A stretch of DNA of 59,391 bases from Atlantibacter sp. RC6 (GCF_014193285.1 NZ_JACHZE010000015.1:1-59391), one strand, 5' to 3'. Positions 26,166 through 33,413 are shown, counted from the first letter of the stretch. Made by a program: numbers and translations. Notes: generated by a model not told the origin, from the letters alone.

Positions 26166-27352
26166 GCTGATGCCTCCGCTTTTCGCGCTTCCATCAGTAT
26201 CCGAAAGCGGATCCGCAGGGAGCGAATATTGTGCCAGTGATGGCTGGGAATGGATTCCAGGGTCGCCGTAACATCCGCTGCGGAAAGACCATATTCGGCA
26301 ATAACCTCTGATGCCAGTATCAACAGCCGATCCTGCATGTCATTACGGATGCCGTCATGTTCAAAGCTTTGCTGACCCAGCCAGGCGATAACTTCTTGCT
26401 GATCGGCATTCTCTTTAATCAACGCCATTGCTTTGTCGACTGTTTCCGTCGGAACGACGATAAATTCAGGATTTGCTACTGAATCAGCTGCCCAGGTATG
26501 CGCGAAGCGGGATTCGGAGAACGTATATTCTTCTTTGTCGCCGAACGCGGCGCATGCGCACGCCCAGAAGTTAAAGCCACTTTTCTCAATGATGTCACTT
26601 TTGGTCAGCGGGATTTCTGGCTCATCAATTGGCTGCGCGGGCTCCTCAACCTGCATTGTGGTCTCGGGAATAATTTCAGGAATATTTTGCGGTTCTTTTT
26701 GTGGTGCTAATAACCCGGCGAGCCGCTCAGCTTCACGGCGGATCTGCGCCAGGAATGCATTGCCGCGCGCTTCCAGATCCTTACGGCTGATATAGCTCAT
26801 CGCCGGGCCGCGCCAGCTCTTGTCGAATACAGCAACTGCACCAGCGAAGAACGCTCCGGTAGGCACCTGCTTTTCATCCTTCGGTACAAACCACGTCGGC
26901 AGATCGAAACCAATACGCCCACGGATAAACGCGATATGATCCGCATCCTCCGGCCACCACACCTCACTTGTTGCGGCCTTGATCAGTAAAACATAGCGGC
27001 CACCTTTTTCGCGCATCGCGCTGGCGTGCTGCATGATGTAACGCATACCGGTGATGTACTGCTCTTCATGCTGGCTGGCTCGGCTATAGGGCGGATTGCC
27101 GAACGCGGCGCCGTTGAGTTCCTCCAGGCGCGCAGACCAGTCCTGCGTCAGCGCGTTATCCTCAGCGGTGTAATACGCTTCGCATTTGCTGTTCTCACCA
27201 TCGCTGAACAGGTCTAACACCAGCGGGCCAAACATGGCATTGATACCCCAGAAGATGTTTTCAGGCGTACGCCACTGATCGCCGACTTCCTTCAGCTCAT
27301 GTACCGGCTGGCTACGCAGTTCGGCCAGGTCACGACAGTATTTATTTGGCAT
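26159..27352 (-). CDS. Phage DNA N6-adenine methyltransferase with C-terminal extension
   Basis: 397 residues. The N-terminal about 185 residues match the phage Dam family (GDQWRTPENIFWGINAMFG; catalytic GNPPYS near 85-90; PTGAFFAGAVAVFD). The remaining 200 residues are an acidic, Pro/Glu-rich linker and a helical region (YTFSESRFAHTWAADS) of unknown role, longer than the usual phage Dam. Methylation may protect phage DNA from restriction or time replication. It shares a base with the PerC gene stop. Confidence 0.87.
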   Translation of the reverse strand: MPNKYCRDLAELRSQPVHELKEVGDQWRTPENIFWGINAMFGPLVLDLFSDGENSKCEAYYTAEDNALTQDWSARLEELNGAAFGNPPYSRASQHEEQYITGMRYIMQHASAMREKGGRYVLLIKAATSEVWWPEDADHIAFIRGRIGFDLPTWFVPKDEKQVPTGAFFAGAVAVFDKSWRGPAMSYISRKDLEARGNAFLAQIRREAERLAGLLAPQKEPQNIPEIIPETTMQVEEPAQPIDEPEIPLTKSDIIEKSGFNFWACACAAFGDKEEYTFSESRFAHTWAADSVANPEFIVVPTETVDKAMALIKENADQQEVIAWLGQQSFEHDGIRNDMQDRLLILASEVIAEYGLSAADVTATLESIPSHHWHNIRSLRIRFRILMEARKAEASAC

Positions 27353-27795
27353 TATTCTTCCCCTACATAACGGCCAGCGAGATAGCAGCGCCCTTCCGGG
27401 GCTTTGAAATTTCCCGCATATCGAAGACAGGCAGCGCGGCGCGAGATATAACGGCTCCGATCCGTATTGCTGATCGCCATATCAAAAGCTGTAAGCCAGA
27501 CAGATGCAGCGCGGAAATAAAGCCCCTTCGCTTCCAGCTGCTGCGCCAGGTTTTCCAGTTCAGTCAGCATCCGGCGGTTTTCTTCTGTGAGTGCTTCTGG
27601 CCCCGCTTCTTCGATCGGGTAGTAAGCAAGAGTCGAATCGTTAAGCTCTCGCGCCAGCTTCCCATTGATAAAAGCCCGGCTTAGGCAGCGATTGATGGTG
27701 CTTAGATTTATGTCAGGCATGGCCGCGGCAATCTGGCGATAAGTGCAGCCCGGATTTTCAATCACGTACTTCATGATTTCAGATGCGATGCTCAT
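27352..27795 (-). CDS. PerC family transcriptional regulator
   Basis: 147 residues. A winged-helix N-terminus (EIMKYVIENPGCTYRQIAAAMPD) is followed by the PerC-type segment ENLAQQLEAKGLYFRAASVWL, typical of phage-borne PerC proteins. Related proteins activate virulence or host genes in E. coli. It is coupled with its neighbours by ATGA-like overlaps. Confidence 0.82.
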   Translation of the reverse strand: MSIASEIMKYVIENPGCTYRQIAAAMPDINLSTINRCLSRAFINGKLARELNDSTLAYYPIEEAGPEALTEENRRMLTELENLAQQLEAKGLYFRAASVWLTAFDMAISNTDRSRYISRRAACLRYAGNFKAPEGRCYLAGRYVGEE

Positions 27796-28664
27796 CCCCG
27801 GAACCCCTCCGGAATGGTGTATGCCACGTCCTGGTGACTTGAACGGAACACTGCTGAGTCAGGCAATTTGTTGCGCTGCCCCCATGTTTCGCGCGCCGGG
27901 CGTCCGGCGGAATCCCACTTGTTCGCCGACTGCAGGTAGCCCGGAAATTTGATTGGCTGGAACAAAGTTGTTGGACGCAGATACTCGGACATCTTCAGGT
28001 CCTCGCTCCACTTCTCGACGTTGTAATCCACCACCAGCACCAGTTCTTCAGGCGTAAACCCGTCAGCCAAGCGGGCGCGGATGTTTTCCAGGGACGATTT
28101 GCAAACCTGGTATCGGGAACCGGTGGTCTTGTTCAGGTGAGATAAAACCTGTTTCGCCTGGTCAGTGATCACCACCGCAGGGTCGGGTTGCGCAGCAACC
28201 GGACAAGAAGGTTTTTTATCTGATGGATCATTAGTTGAATTTACTGACGGATCCCCGCCAGATTCTGACGGGTCAAAACCGCCTTTTTTGCCGGATTCTG
28301 ATGCCTCAAATTTTGACGGGTCAGATTTTGATGCGTCAGATTTTGAGGTGTCAGAATCTGACAGGTGAGACAACGCAGCCGCCTGAAGCTTCGCCACATT
28401 GAGTTGGTAAATGTTGGAGGCGTTGCGGTTTCCCTGGCGGCGCTGGGTGCGTGATAGCCAGCCATCTTTCTCCAGCTTCGCGATCGCCGTGCGGACAGTG
28501 CTTGGCCCGGCGCCGAGCTGGCGCGCAATGGTCTCTATCGACGGCCAGCACACTCCCTCGTCGCTGCTGAAGTCAGCCAGGCGCGCCATGATCGCCACGC
28601 TGGATAACTTCATGCCCGACGCCGCGCAGCCGTCCCACACATAGCTGCTTAATTTAGTGCTCAT
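27792..28664 (-). CDS. Replication initiator, O-like, with internal origin repeats
   Basis: 290 residues. The N-terminal 85 residues form a winged helix (GVCWPSIETIARQLGAGPSTVRTAIAKL) that should bind the origin. The middle is a low-complexity Ser/Asp/Lys repeat (SDTSKSDASKSDPSKFEAS) encoded by 15-bp tandem repeats. The C-terminal 95 residues match the conserved phage C-terminal domain found in such initiators (YQVCKSSLENIRARLADGFTPEEL). No separate helicase or P-like gene follows, so it probably recruits the host loader itself. Confidence 0.87.
   Translation of the reverse strand: MSTKLSSYVWDGCAASGMKLSSVAIMARLADFSSDEGVCWPSIETIARQLGAGPSTVRTAIAKLEKDGWLSRTQRRQGNRNASNIYQLNVAKLQAAALSHLSDSDTSKSDASKSDPSKFEASESGKKGGFDPSESGGDPSVNSTNDPSDKKPSCPVAAQPDPAVVITDQAKQVLSHLNKTTGSRYQVCKSSLENIRARLADGFTPEELVLVVDYNVEKWSEDLKMSEYLRPTTLFQPIKFPGYLQSANKWDSAGRPARETWGQRNKLPDSAVFRSSHQDVAYTIPEGFRG
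28258..28365. other. Predicted replication origin iterons inside the O-like gene
   Basis: Head-to-tail 15-bp units at 28291, 28306, 28321, 28336 and 28351, for example TCAGATTTTGATGCG and TCAGATTTTGAGGTG, plus an outlying copy at 28258 (CCAGATTCTGACGGG). The common core is TCAGATTTTGA. Lambda likewise carries its iterons within O. Confidence 0.8.
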
Positions 28665-28833
28665 GATCGCCCTCTATTTCCCTGAACTTGCGCTGGAATT
28701 GCTCGAGCGGACTAAAGCATTCATGCTCGTAACCTTCCCGCAGGTAGATAACGCGGCGGGTTTCTGGCTCCCAGCGGATAACTTTGACGGGCACGCCGTA
28801 GTGATCGCGGAACCATCGGTTAAGTTCTTGCAT
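28654..28833 (-). CDS. DUF4222 protein
   Basis: 59 residues from ATG 28833 (MQELNRWFRDHYGVPVKVI). The block VIYLREGYEHECFSPLEQFQRKFREI matches DUF4222, small proteins common in lambdoid early regions. AGGAGG lies 13 nt upstream, a long spacing; an ATG at 28875 is the alternative. It overlaps the O-like start and lies inside the preceding frame. Confidence 0.68.
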   Translation of the reverse strand: MQELNRWFRDHYGVPVKVIRWEPETRRVIYLREGYEHECFSPLEQFQRKFREIEGDHEH

Positions 28834-29012
28834 AATTGCGCCGCAACCTCCTTGCACCAGTCCCCCACAGCCCATTCCACAAACTCGTGGGTTACAACTT
28901 CACGAACGCCTGGTACATTGACTGCATAGCAAAACGGAACCGGCTCGCGGCCACCAGGCATAGGCAACGCAATGAGTTGCGAGTGTCGGTACTGTGTTGT
29001 TAAACTGTTCAC
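28674..29012 (-). CDS. Phage early protein with probably altered C-terminus
   Basis: 112 residues from GTG 29012, which overlaps the YmfL-like stop (GTGA), with GGAG 9 nt upstream, so translation from here is credible. Residues 1-70 look like a real protein (PVPFCYAVNVPGVREVVTHEF). Residues 70-112 are Ser/Ala-rich and lie antiframe to the DUF4222 gene, so they may be an accidental extension after loss of an earlier stop. Confidence 0.55.
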   Translation of the reverse strand: MNSLTTQYRHSQLIALPMPGGREPVPFCYAVNVPGVREVVTHEFVEWAVGDWCKEVAAQLCKNLTDGSAITTACPSKLSAGSQKPAALSTCGKVTSMNALVRSSNSSASSGK

Positions 29013-29560
29013 GCGTTAGTTCTCCACTGATTACGACACGCCACGGCGCCCGGAGCTGCACACTCGCGGGCGTCACTCTTTTCTGGCTCGCAATAAACGC
29101 GGGATATCAGGTTCAAAAATGTCATCAGCGTTACGCGAAACCGATACGCGATCTCGTTGAGGCTTTTCCATTCAGCGCGCGTTACCACGTCATCCTCGGT
29201 GTACTGTCGATACGCATTAACCAGATCGCCCAACTGCCCCACCAGCTCCGCCAGTTTGATCCCGAGCTCTTCGTTGGCATCTTCGCCAGTCGCGCCTGGG
29301 ATGTGCATGCCGCTATCAGTTTCAAGCGAGATGTAATCGGCAAGGCAGGTCACCCCCGCTGCTCGCTGAAGTACCAGTGCCCACTCAAGCGGGAAAATTT
29401 GATCGCCACCAGTGCGCAGCCGATTGAATATCGCGTCCTGGCTAACGTCGAGAACCTCAGCCGCCTCTTTGTACCCGCCCGGAAATGCCGCGATAATTTT
29501 TCTGACTACCGCGACATAGGAATCGGTTTGTTTCTCTACCTTCCAGTGCTCTTTGCCCAC
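29009..29560 (-). CDS. YmfL-like / CII-type phage regulator
   Basis: 183 residues from GTG 29560, with AAGGGG 6 nt upstream. The N-terminal half (VVRKIIAAFPGGYKEAAEVLDVSQDAIFNRL) is a helix-turn-helix of the YmfL/phage CII regulatory family. The region LEWALVLQRAAG follows, as in that family. Its place right after cro matches lambda cII. Confidence 0.82.
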   Translation of the reverse strand: MGKEHWKVEKQTDSYVAVVRKIIAAFPGGYKEAAEVLDVSQDAIFNRLRTGGDQIFPLEWALVLQRAAGVTCLADYISLETDSGMHIPGATGEDANEELGIKLAELVGQLGDLVNAYRQYTEDDVVTRAEWKSLNEIAYRFRVTLMTFLNLISRVYCEPEKSDARECAAPGAVACRNQWRTNA

Positions 29561-29604
29561 GGTTAACCCCTTCTTACTGTGGTGTTCTTACTCTGTGTTT
29601 CTGC

Positions 29605-29805
29605 CTACTGTTTTGGGTAAATGTCAGGACGCAAATCTGATTTGGTAATTGCGCCTGCGGTGATTTCCTCGAGTTTTTTTGCAAGGGAGAACCCGGCCTT
29701 TTTGTAGCCATTGAAAACCAACCGCAGGTAACCCGGAGTAGACTTGACGTTACTTGCTAACTCAAACTGCTGCTCTTTTGATAAAGAGTCCCAATACTCT
29801 TTCAT
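29605..29805 (-). CDS. Cro-like repressor (YdaS-type)
   Basis: 66 residues (MKEYWDSLSKEQQFELASNV), divergent from cI and separated by the operator region. The helix-turn-helix lies in residues 8-45 (QQFELASNVKSTPGYLRLVFN). AGGAGG lies 8 nt before the ATG and within an operator, so repressor binding would block initiation of transcription just upstream. It should favour the lytic programme. Confidence 0.82.
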   Translation of the reverse strand: MKEYWDSLSKEQQFELASNVKSTPGYLRLVFNGYKKAGFSLAKKLEEITAGAITKSDLRPDIYPKQ

Positions 29806-29809
29806 AACA

Positions 29810-29826
29810 TGTACCTCCTGTGTACA
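29810..29826. promoter_or_regulatory. Operator next to cro
   Basis: TGTACC-TCCTG-TGTACA, a near-palindrome with two six-base arms and a 5-bp spacer, overlapping the cro ribosome site. Confidence 0.65.
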
Positions 29827-29842
29827 TATTACACGAATAATA

Positions 29843-29859
29843 TGAACCTACAAGGTACT
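29843..29859. promoter_or_regulatory. Operator between cI and cro
   Basis: TGAACC-TACAA-GGTACT, an imperfect copy of the TGTACC-N5-GGTACA palindrome, directly beside the next copy. Confidence 0.6.
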
Positions 29860-29876
29860 TGTACCAACAAGGTACA
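29860..29876. promoter_or_regulatory. Operator at the cI start
   Basis: TGTACC-AACAA-GGTACA, perfect arms, ending 2 bp before the cI ATG. It probably mediates autoregulation of cI and repression of the rightward promoter. Confidence 0.75.
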
Positions 29877-29878
29877 CA

Positions 29879-30568
29879 ATGTCTAATTCTGGGATGAAAA
29901 CGATTCAGGAAATACGGCGGTTGAACGCCAGAAAGCTGCGAGATGGGGTCGGGGGTAATAGCTACTTCGCTACCATGATCGACAGAGAACCAACCCAAAC
30001 CAGTAGGTTCATGGGGGACGGCGCGTCTAAAAATATTGGCGATACGATGGCTCGCCATATTGAAAAGTGCTTTGATTTGCCGTTAGGCTGGTTGGATCAG
30101 GAGCACCAGACCACTAACGTTGCAAAAAATCCTGATGTATCAGACACTAATAGAAATATAACATTAGTTCCGGTTATTTCCTGGGTGCAGGCAGGAGCAT
30201 GGACGGAAGCAGGCTTTGCTGAGGTGGACTTGAACAGTGTTGAAACTTATCCGTGCCCTGTGCCGTGCGGACCCATGACGTATATTTTGCGTGTGATTGG
30301 CGATTCAATGATCGAAGAGTACCGCCCGGGTGACATGATTTTTGTGGATCCTGAAGTTCCAGCAAGCCATGGTGATGATGTCATAGCTATCATGCATGAC
30401 TCTGGAGAGACCACCTTTAAAAGACTTATTGAAGATAGCGGCACTAAGTATTTGAAAGCATTAAATCAAAACTGGCCTGAGCCATACGTTAAAATTGATG
30501 GCAATTGCTCCATAATCGGTACAGTAATCTTCTCAGGAAAGCCTCGAAGGTATATTCAGAAAAAATAA
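29879..30568 (+). CDS. cI: CI-type repressor (HTH plus S24 protease)
   Basis: 229 residues. Residues 1-75 form a helix-turn-helix domain; residues 95-229 an S24/LexA-like peptidase. The autocleavage bond is Ala105-Gly106 (VQAGAW). The catalytic pair is Ser143 (VIGDSM) and Lys181 (FKRL). RecA-driven self-cleavage should link prophage induction to DNA damage. It is divergent from cro, and a terminator follows immediately. Confidence 0.95.
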   Translation: MSNSGMKTIQEIRRLNARKLRDGVGGNSYFATMIDREPTQTSRFMGDGASKNIGDTMARHIEKCFDLPLGWLDQEHQTTNVAKNPDVSDTNRNITLVPVISWVQAGAWTEAGFAEVDLNSVETYPCPVPCGPMTYILRVIGDSMIEEYRPGDMIFVDPEVPASHGDDVIAIMHDSGETTFKRLIEDSGTKYLKALNQNWPEPYVKIDGNCSIIGTVIFSGKPRRYIQKK

Positions 30569-30580
30569 GTTTTACGAATG

Positions 30581-30603
30581 AGCCCGCGAATGCGGGTTTT
30601 TTT
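30581..30603 (+). terminator. cI terminator
   Basis: CCCGC-GAAT-GCGGG followed by seven T residues, 15 nt after the cI stop and just before the P_L-like promoter. Confidence 0.85.
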
Positions 30604-30607
30604 ATGC

Positions 30608-30635
30608 TTGACAATGTACCCTAACGGTACATAAT
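30608..30635 (+). promoter_or_regulatory. P_L-like promoter under operator control
   Basis: Perfect -35 TTGACA (30608-30613) and -10 CATAAT (30630-30635), 16-bp spacer; transcription should start near 30642. A perfect operator fills the spacer. By position (beyond cI, toward the integrase genes) it equals lambda P_L. Confidence 0.8.
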
Positions 30636-30651
30636 GTACCTATAAGAAACA
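30615..30651. promoter_or_regulatory. O_L-like operators
   Basis: TGTACC-CTAAC-GGTACA (30615-30631) matches the cI-cro operators exactly in arms and spacing. A second, weaker copy, TGTACC-TATAA-GAAACA, lies 20 bp on (30635-30651). This makes the promoter a repressor target. Confidence 0.78.
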
Positions 30652-31578
30652 GCGAACAAGCAGGACGCCCACGAAGTAGCCGCCGGTGGCGTATGAATAA
30701 CCGGATGATTCGCTGTCAGGTGTCTTCGGGAGGGGTAACAGAGGCGCGGCCTGATTAACCGCAACTCGTAGTCAGATTCCTACAGCTGGTGGCGATAACC
30801 AAGCCAGGAATACCCAAAACCAGCAGGAGTGCTAGGGATAAGGCCTAATCACCCCCTTAGCACCCCGCCCGAAGATACCTCAAGAACATGGCGAAAGCCG
30901 ACAGCGTTGAAGGCGGTTCACTCAGGTTGCGCGCTAAACAATAGAGGGGAGAACCTGGGGCGGAGAGCAAACCCCGCGATGCAGGACTTGAAATGCCTGC
31001 ACATACCAATAAGCCGTCTGGCAGCGTAACTGCCCTTTGCATCTGCCCCGGTAAGGTAGCGCTGCCGAACCGGGGTGGGTGAATCGTAAGAAATACGCCA
31101 GTTGATCCTGAGCGTTATCAGGTCAGTGAGCTGCCAGCACTCTCGACGGCAGTGACGGCGGGAAGTAGAACGCAGCCCAGACGATATCTGCGTGGCTTAA
31201 AAAACAGATGGGAGCCGGTGGAAGCCCGGCGCACAACAGGAAAGAGCACTGGTTGGAACGCACATAGAAGCTTCGTTGTCCGGGCCAGTGGCTGGGGAAG
31301 AATCCAGTACAAACCGACCGGCGGCCAGATCGGTGCCAGGTTACGCAGTGCTCTCTCCGTTGTGATGTGTTCAAGCGAACTGCAGCGCCGGCCGACGCAA
31401 AGACCTGTAAATCGGCTGAGCCGCAGCTACTGGCGGCCAAGACAAAAACAGAGCGGCAGGAAATAAGCAGGAGTAGCGCCCTGGTGTCACAACCAAAAAA
31501 GCAGCAAGCGTGGTAGTAGGCAGTTGTTTGGCGGCGTCTGAGCCTTTTTTATTTTCAGCGAGGACGCCTCACTTTTTT
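30642..31578 (+). ncRNA. Candidate large structured non-coding RNA (about 0.93 kb)
   Basis: No convincing gene lies here on either strand. The transcript from the P_L-like promoter would fold strongly: ACAGCGAA 30649-30656 with TTCGCTGT 30709-30716; GTGCTA 30829-30834 with TAGCAC 30858-30863; a GAAA tetraloop in GGCGAAAGCC 30890-30899; GCAGG/CCTGC 30981-31000; GGCAG/CTGCC 31020-31034; CCCCGGT/ACCGGGG 31046-31075; CCTGA/TCAGG 31107-31122; CTGCC/GGCAG 31131-31152. A long-range helix joins CACAAC...AGAGCACTG (31232-31251) to CAGTGCTCT...GTTGTG (31346-31364), about 18 pairs. It ends at a GGCGTC/GACGCC hairpin with a U-run. I do not recognise an Rfam family; its size and setting recall GOLLD- and ROOL-type phage RNAs. 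Confidence 0.65.
31533..31578 (+). terminator. Terminator-like end of the structured RNA
   Basis: GGCGTC (31533-31538) pairs with GACGCC (31563-31568) across a T-rich loop, followed by six T residues. GGCGTCTG can instead pair with CAGGACGCC near the 5' end (30661-30669), so the two pairings may compete. Confidence 0.5.
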
Positions 31579-31581
31579 ACG

Positions 31582-31666
31582 CAACACACAAGAGCATCAC
31601 CGGATGACGGGCTCATTCCCCAATCCATCCGGGCGGTTGCAGCCGCAGGTGCTCTTTTGTGTTGTG
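31582..31666 (+). ncRNA. Three-way-junction RNA element in the early-left leader
   Basis: An outer stem CAACACA/TGTGTTG plus AAGAGCA/TGCTCTT (31582-31596 with 31650-31664, one mismatch) encloses two hairpins: CGGATG/CATCCG (31601-31606 with 31626-31631) and GCGG/CCGC (31633-31646). It follows the terminator and precedes the early-left genes. It could act as an antitermination, processing or regulatory element; no known family recognised. Confidence 0.6.
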
Positions 31667-31826
31667 TGGAGAAACTAACCGACGGTGGCAGCCGCCCGTT
31701 TCATTAAATGCCTCGTTAGGCGGGGTATTTATTAAAGCGAAACCATTCAAATTATCGCCCTCCGGCGAGGGATTCGCTCAACCATAATTCAGGCGCGGTG
31801 CAGCGCGTAATAACGGAGAACACGTA
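31667..31826. other. Leader before early-left genes
   Basis: Non-coding. It includes small hairpins such as GCC-TCGTTA-GGC near 31709 and CCCTC-CGGC-GAGGG near 31762. An ACGGAG-like ribosome site precedes the start at 31827. Confidence 0.4.
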
Positions 31827-32363
31827 ATGCCATATATTCAGACGCTATCCGGGAAGCATATTAACTACACCGATATTCAGCACGACGACATCGTGATCGA
31901 GGATATCGCCACTTCCCTTTCCCATATCTGCCGCTTTGCTGGTCACCTGCCGGAGTTCTACAGCGTGGCGCAGCACTCGGTGCTGGTCAGCCAGCTCGTT
32001 CCGGCTGAGTTTGCCCTTGAGGCGTTGCTGCATGATGCGGCTGAAGCGTATTGCCAGGACATCCCCGCGCCGCTGAAACGCCTGCTGCCGGATTACCAGC
32101 GCATCGAGGCGTATGTTGATGGCGTGATCCGCGCGAAGTTCGGATTGCCCACCCACCAGCACCCGACCGTTAAATACGCCGACCTGGTCATGCTCGGTAC
32201 CGAACGCCGCGATCTGGATATTGATGACGGTACCGTGTGGCTAGTGCTCGAGGGCATCCCGGCGACAGACATGTTTACCATCATCCCGCTTCGCCCTGGG
32301 CAGGCTTATGGCATGTTCATGTCCCGGTTCAATGAACTGACGGAGATCCGCAAATGCGCCTGA
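31827..32363 (+). CDS. HD-domain nucleotidase-like protein (YfdR-like)
   Basis: 178 residues. The HD metal site is visible as AQHSVLV (His), LLHDAAEAYCQD (His-Asp) and a later Asp (VKYADLVM). This matches YfdR of the CPS-53 prophage and is related to 5'-deoxynucleotidases such as YfbR. It may adjust nucleotide pools during early infection. It is first gene of the early-left operon and overlaps the next by 10 nt. Confidence 0.85.
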   Translation: MPYIQTLSGKHINYTDIQHDDIVIEDIATSLSHICRFAGHLPEFYSVAQHSVLVSQLVPAEFALEALLHDAAEAYCQDIPAPLKRLLPDYQRIEAYVDGVIRAKFGLPTHQHPTVKYADLVMLGTERRDLDIDDGTVWLVLEGIPATDMFTIIPLRPGQAYGMFMSRFNELTEIRKCA

Positions 32364-32887
32364 CCATTAAGCAATTAGTACACGCTGCTCACCAGGCTGC
32401 GCGTTATCTGCCTAAAGCATCCGCTCAGCTGATGCGGGATCTGGCCGAGCGCCTGGATACCACCCAGGCCGCGCTGTGCGAATCACTAAAAATTCGTGAT
32501 GCGCTGGCAACCGAGAATCTGGCACTGAAAGACACGCTGAAAAACGGCGTTGTCGAAAAACACCATCAGACCTCTCATGGAATAACCATCGGCGTTAAGA
32601 ACGTCATCGTTCAGCGTGAAATCGATACCCCAGCAACTGACACCTGGGTAGATGGACAGCGCACGATTGGGCGCGCTGAAGGTGTTAATTTTGCCGCCGC
32701 CCGCCTGGCCGCCGCATTCAACCACGGTTTCATCGATAAACCAACGGCAGAGGTTTACGACGTGGTTAAAGTGGTGCTGGGAGCTAGAGAAGAACTAGCC
32801 ACTGCGCCGGATGACGGCCTGTCAGGCGAATACGCAGAGCAGGCGTTAAACGATTGGGCAGCACAGCTTCGCGGGAGCCAGGTATGA
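32354..32887 (+). CDS. Early-left phage protein, unknown
   Basis: 177 residues. The N-terminal 60 are helical (LVHAAHQAARYLPKASAQLMRDLAERL), then a beta-rich middle (GITIGVKNVIVQREID) and an Ala-rich C-terminus. No known domain recognised. It overlaps the HD gene and its stop overlaps the next start (ATGA), so expression is coupled. Confidence 0.75.
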   Translation: MRLTIKQLVHAAHQAARYLPKASAQLMRDLAERLDTTQAALCESLKIRDALATENLALKDTLKNGVVEKHHQTSHGITIGVKNVIVQREIDTPATDTWVDGQRTIGRAEGVNFAAARLAAAFNHGFIDKPTAEVYDVVKVVLGAREELATAPDDGLSGEYAEQALNDWAAQLRGSQV

Positions 32888-33213
32888 CCATGACAGCAGA
32901 ACAACTGGCGCAACTGCGCGGATTTCTGGATATTCCAAAACACACTAATCAGCACCGCTTGTCCCGGATCGTTATGGAATCGCACACCGATGAGCTTCGA
33001 GTCATGGCGTTAGCGGTAGAGAGCTACACCGACGAGTTGATAGCAGCGCTGGAAGCTGCCGAGAAGCACATCACCGAACTGGAAGCGCGTACGGTCACTG
33101 TGAAGCTGCCTGAGTATAAATGTTCGCCCGACATGCACACTAAGCAGTTTTATGAAACGGTTGGATTTAACGCAGCCATTGACGAATTTAAGCGCCTGAA
33201 CGGTGAGGAATAA
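32884..33213 (+). CDS. Early-left phage protein, Ea22-like
   Basis: 109 residues from ATG 32884, chosen because it overlaps the upstream stop (ATGA). It carries Glu-rich helical repeats (MESHTDELRVMALAVESYTDEL, then EAAEKHITELEART), which resemble ead/Ea22-type accessory proteins. Function unknown. Confidence 0.72.
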   Translation: MTMTAEQLAQLRGFLDIPKHTNQHRLSRIVMESHTDELRVMALAVESYTDELIAALEAAEKHITELEARTVTVKLPEYKCSPDMHTKQFYETVGFNAAIDEFKRLNGEE

Positions 33214-33215
33214 AC

Positions 33216-33410
33216 ATGATTCAGGAAAGGAGATCATACGACAAAGGTGCCTGGGTTGTAGTTCGAGAGCATGACCGCGTTGTTGTTTACACAACAACCA
33301 GTAACCGCGAAGCGCACGACTTTGCAGACAGAATTACTGATGCAGAAAATATCTACCATTACGTAGATGAGTGCGTGTCTGCTGGCATCAATTTAACGGT
33401 GGAGGGGTAA
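33216..33410 (+). CDS. Small early phage protein, unknown
   Basis: 64 residues (MIQERRSYDKGAWVVVREHD, then VVVYTTTSNREAHDFADRI), a compact alpha-beta fold by pattern. The start ATG lies 3 nt after the previous stop; a GGAATAAAC-like site is within that gene's end. No family recognised. Confidence 0.65.
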   Translation: MIQERRSYDKGAWVVVREHDRVVVYTTTSNREAHDFADRITDAENIYHYVDECVSAGINLTVEG

Positions 33411-33413
33411 GGG

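Noticed and set aside
28291..28365. Repeat array considered as CRISPR
   Set aside because: Units are contiguous 15-bp repeats without spacers, lie in an initiator gene and fit origin iterons.
31123..31466. Open frames of 104-105 codons on both strands in the structured RNA region
   Set aside because: Arg-rich or low-quality composition, no ribosome site, and they overlap each other and strong RNA helices.
30642..31578. Group II intron or RNase P RNA
   Set aside because: No domain V-like hairpin, reverse transcriptase or conserved RNase P core sequences seen.
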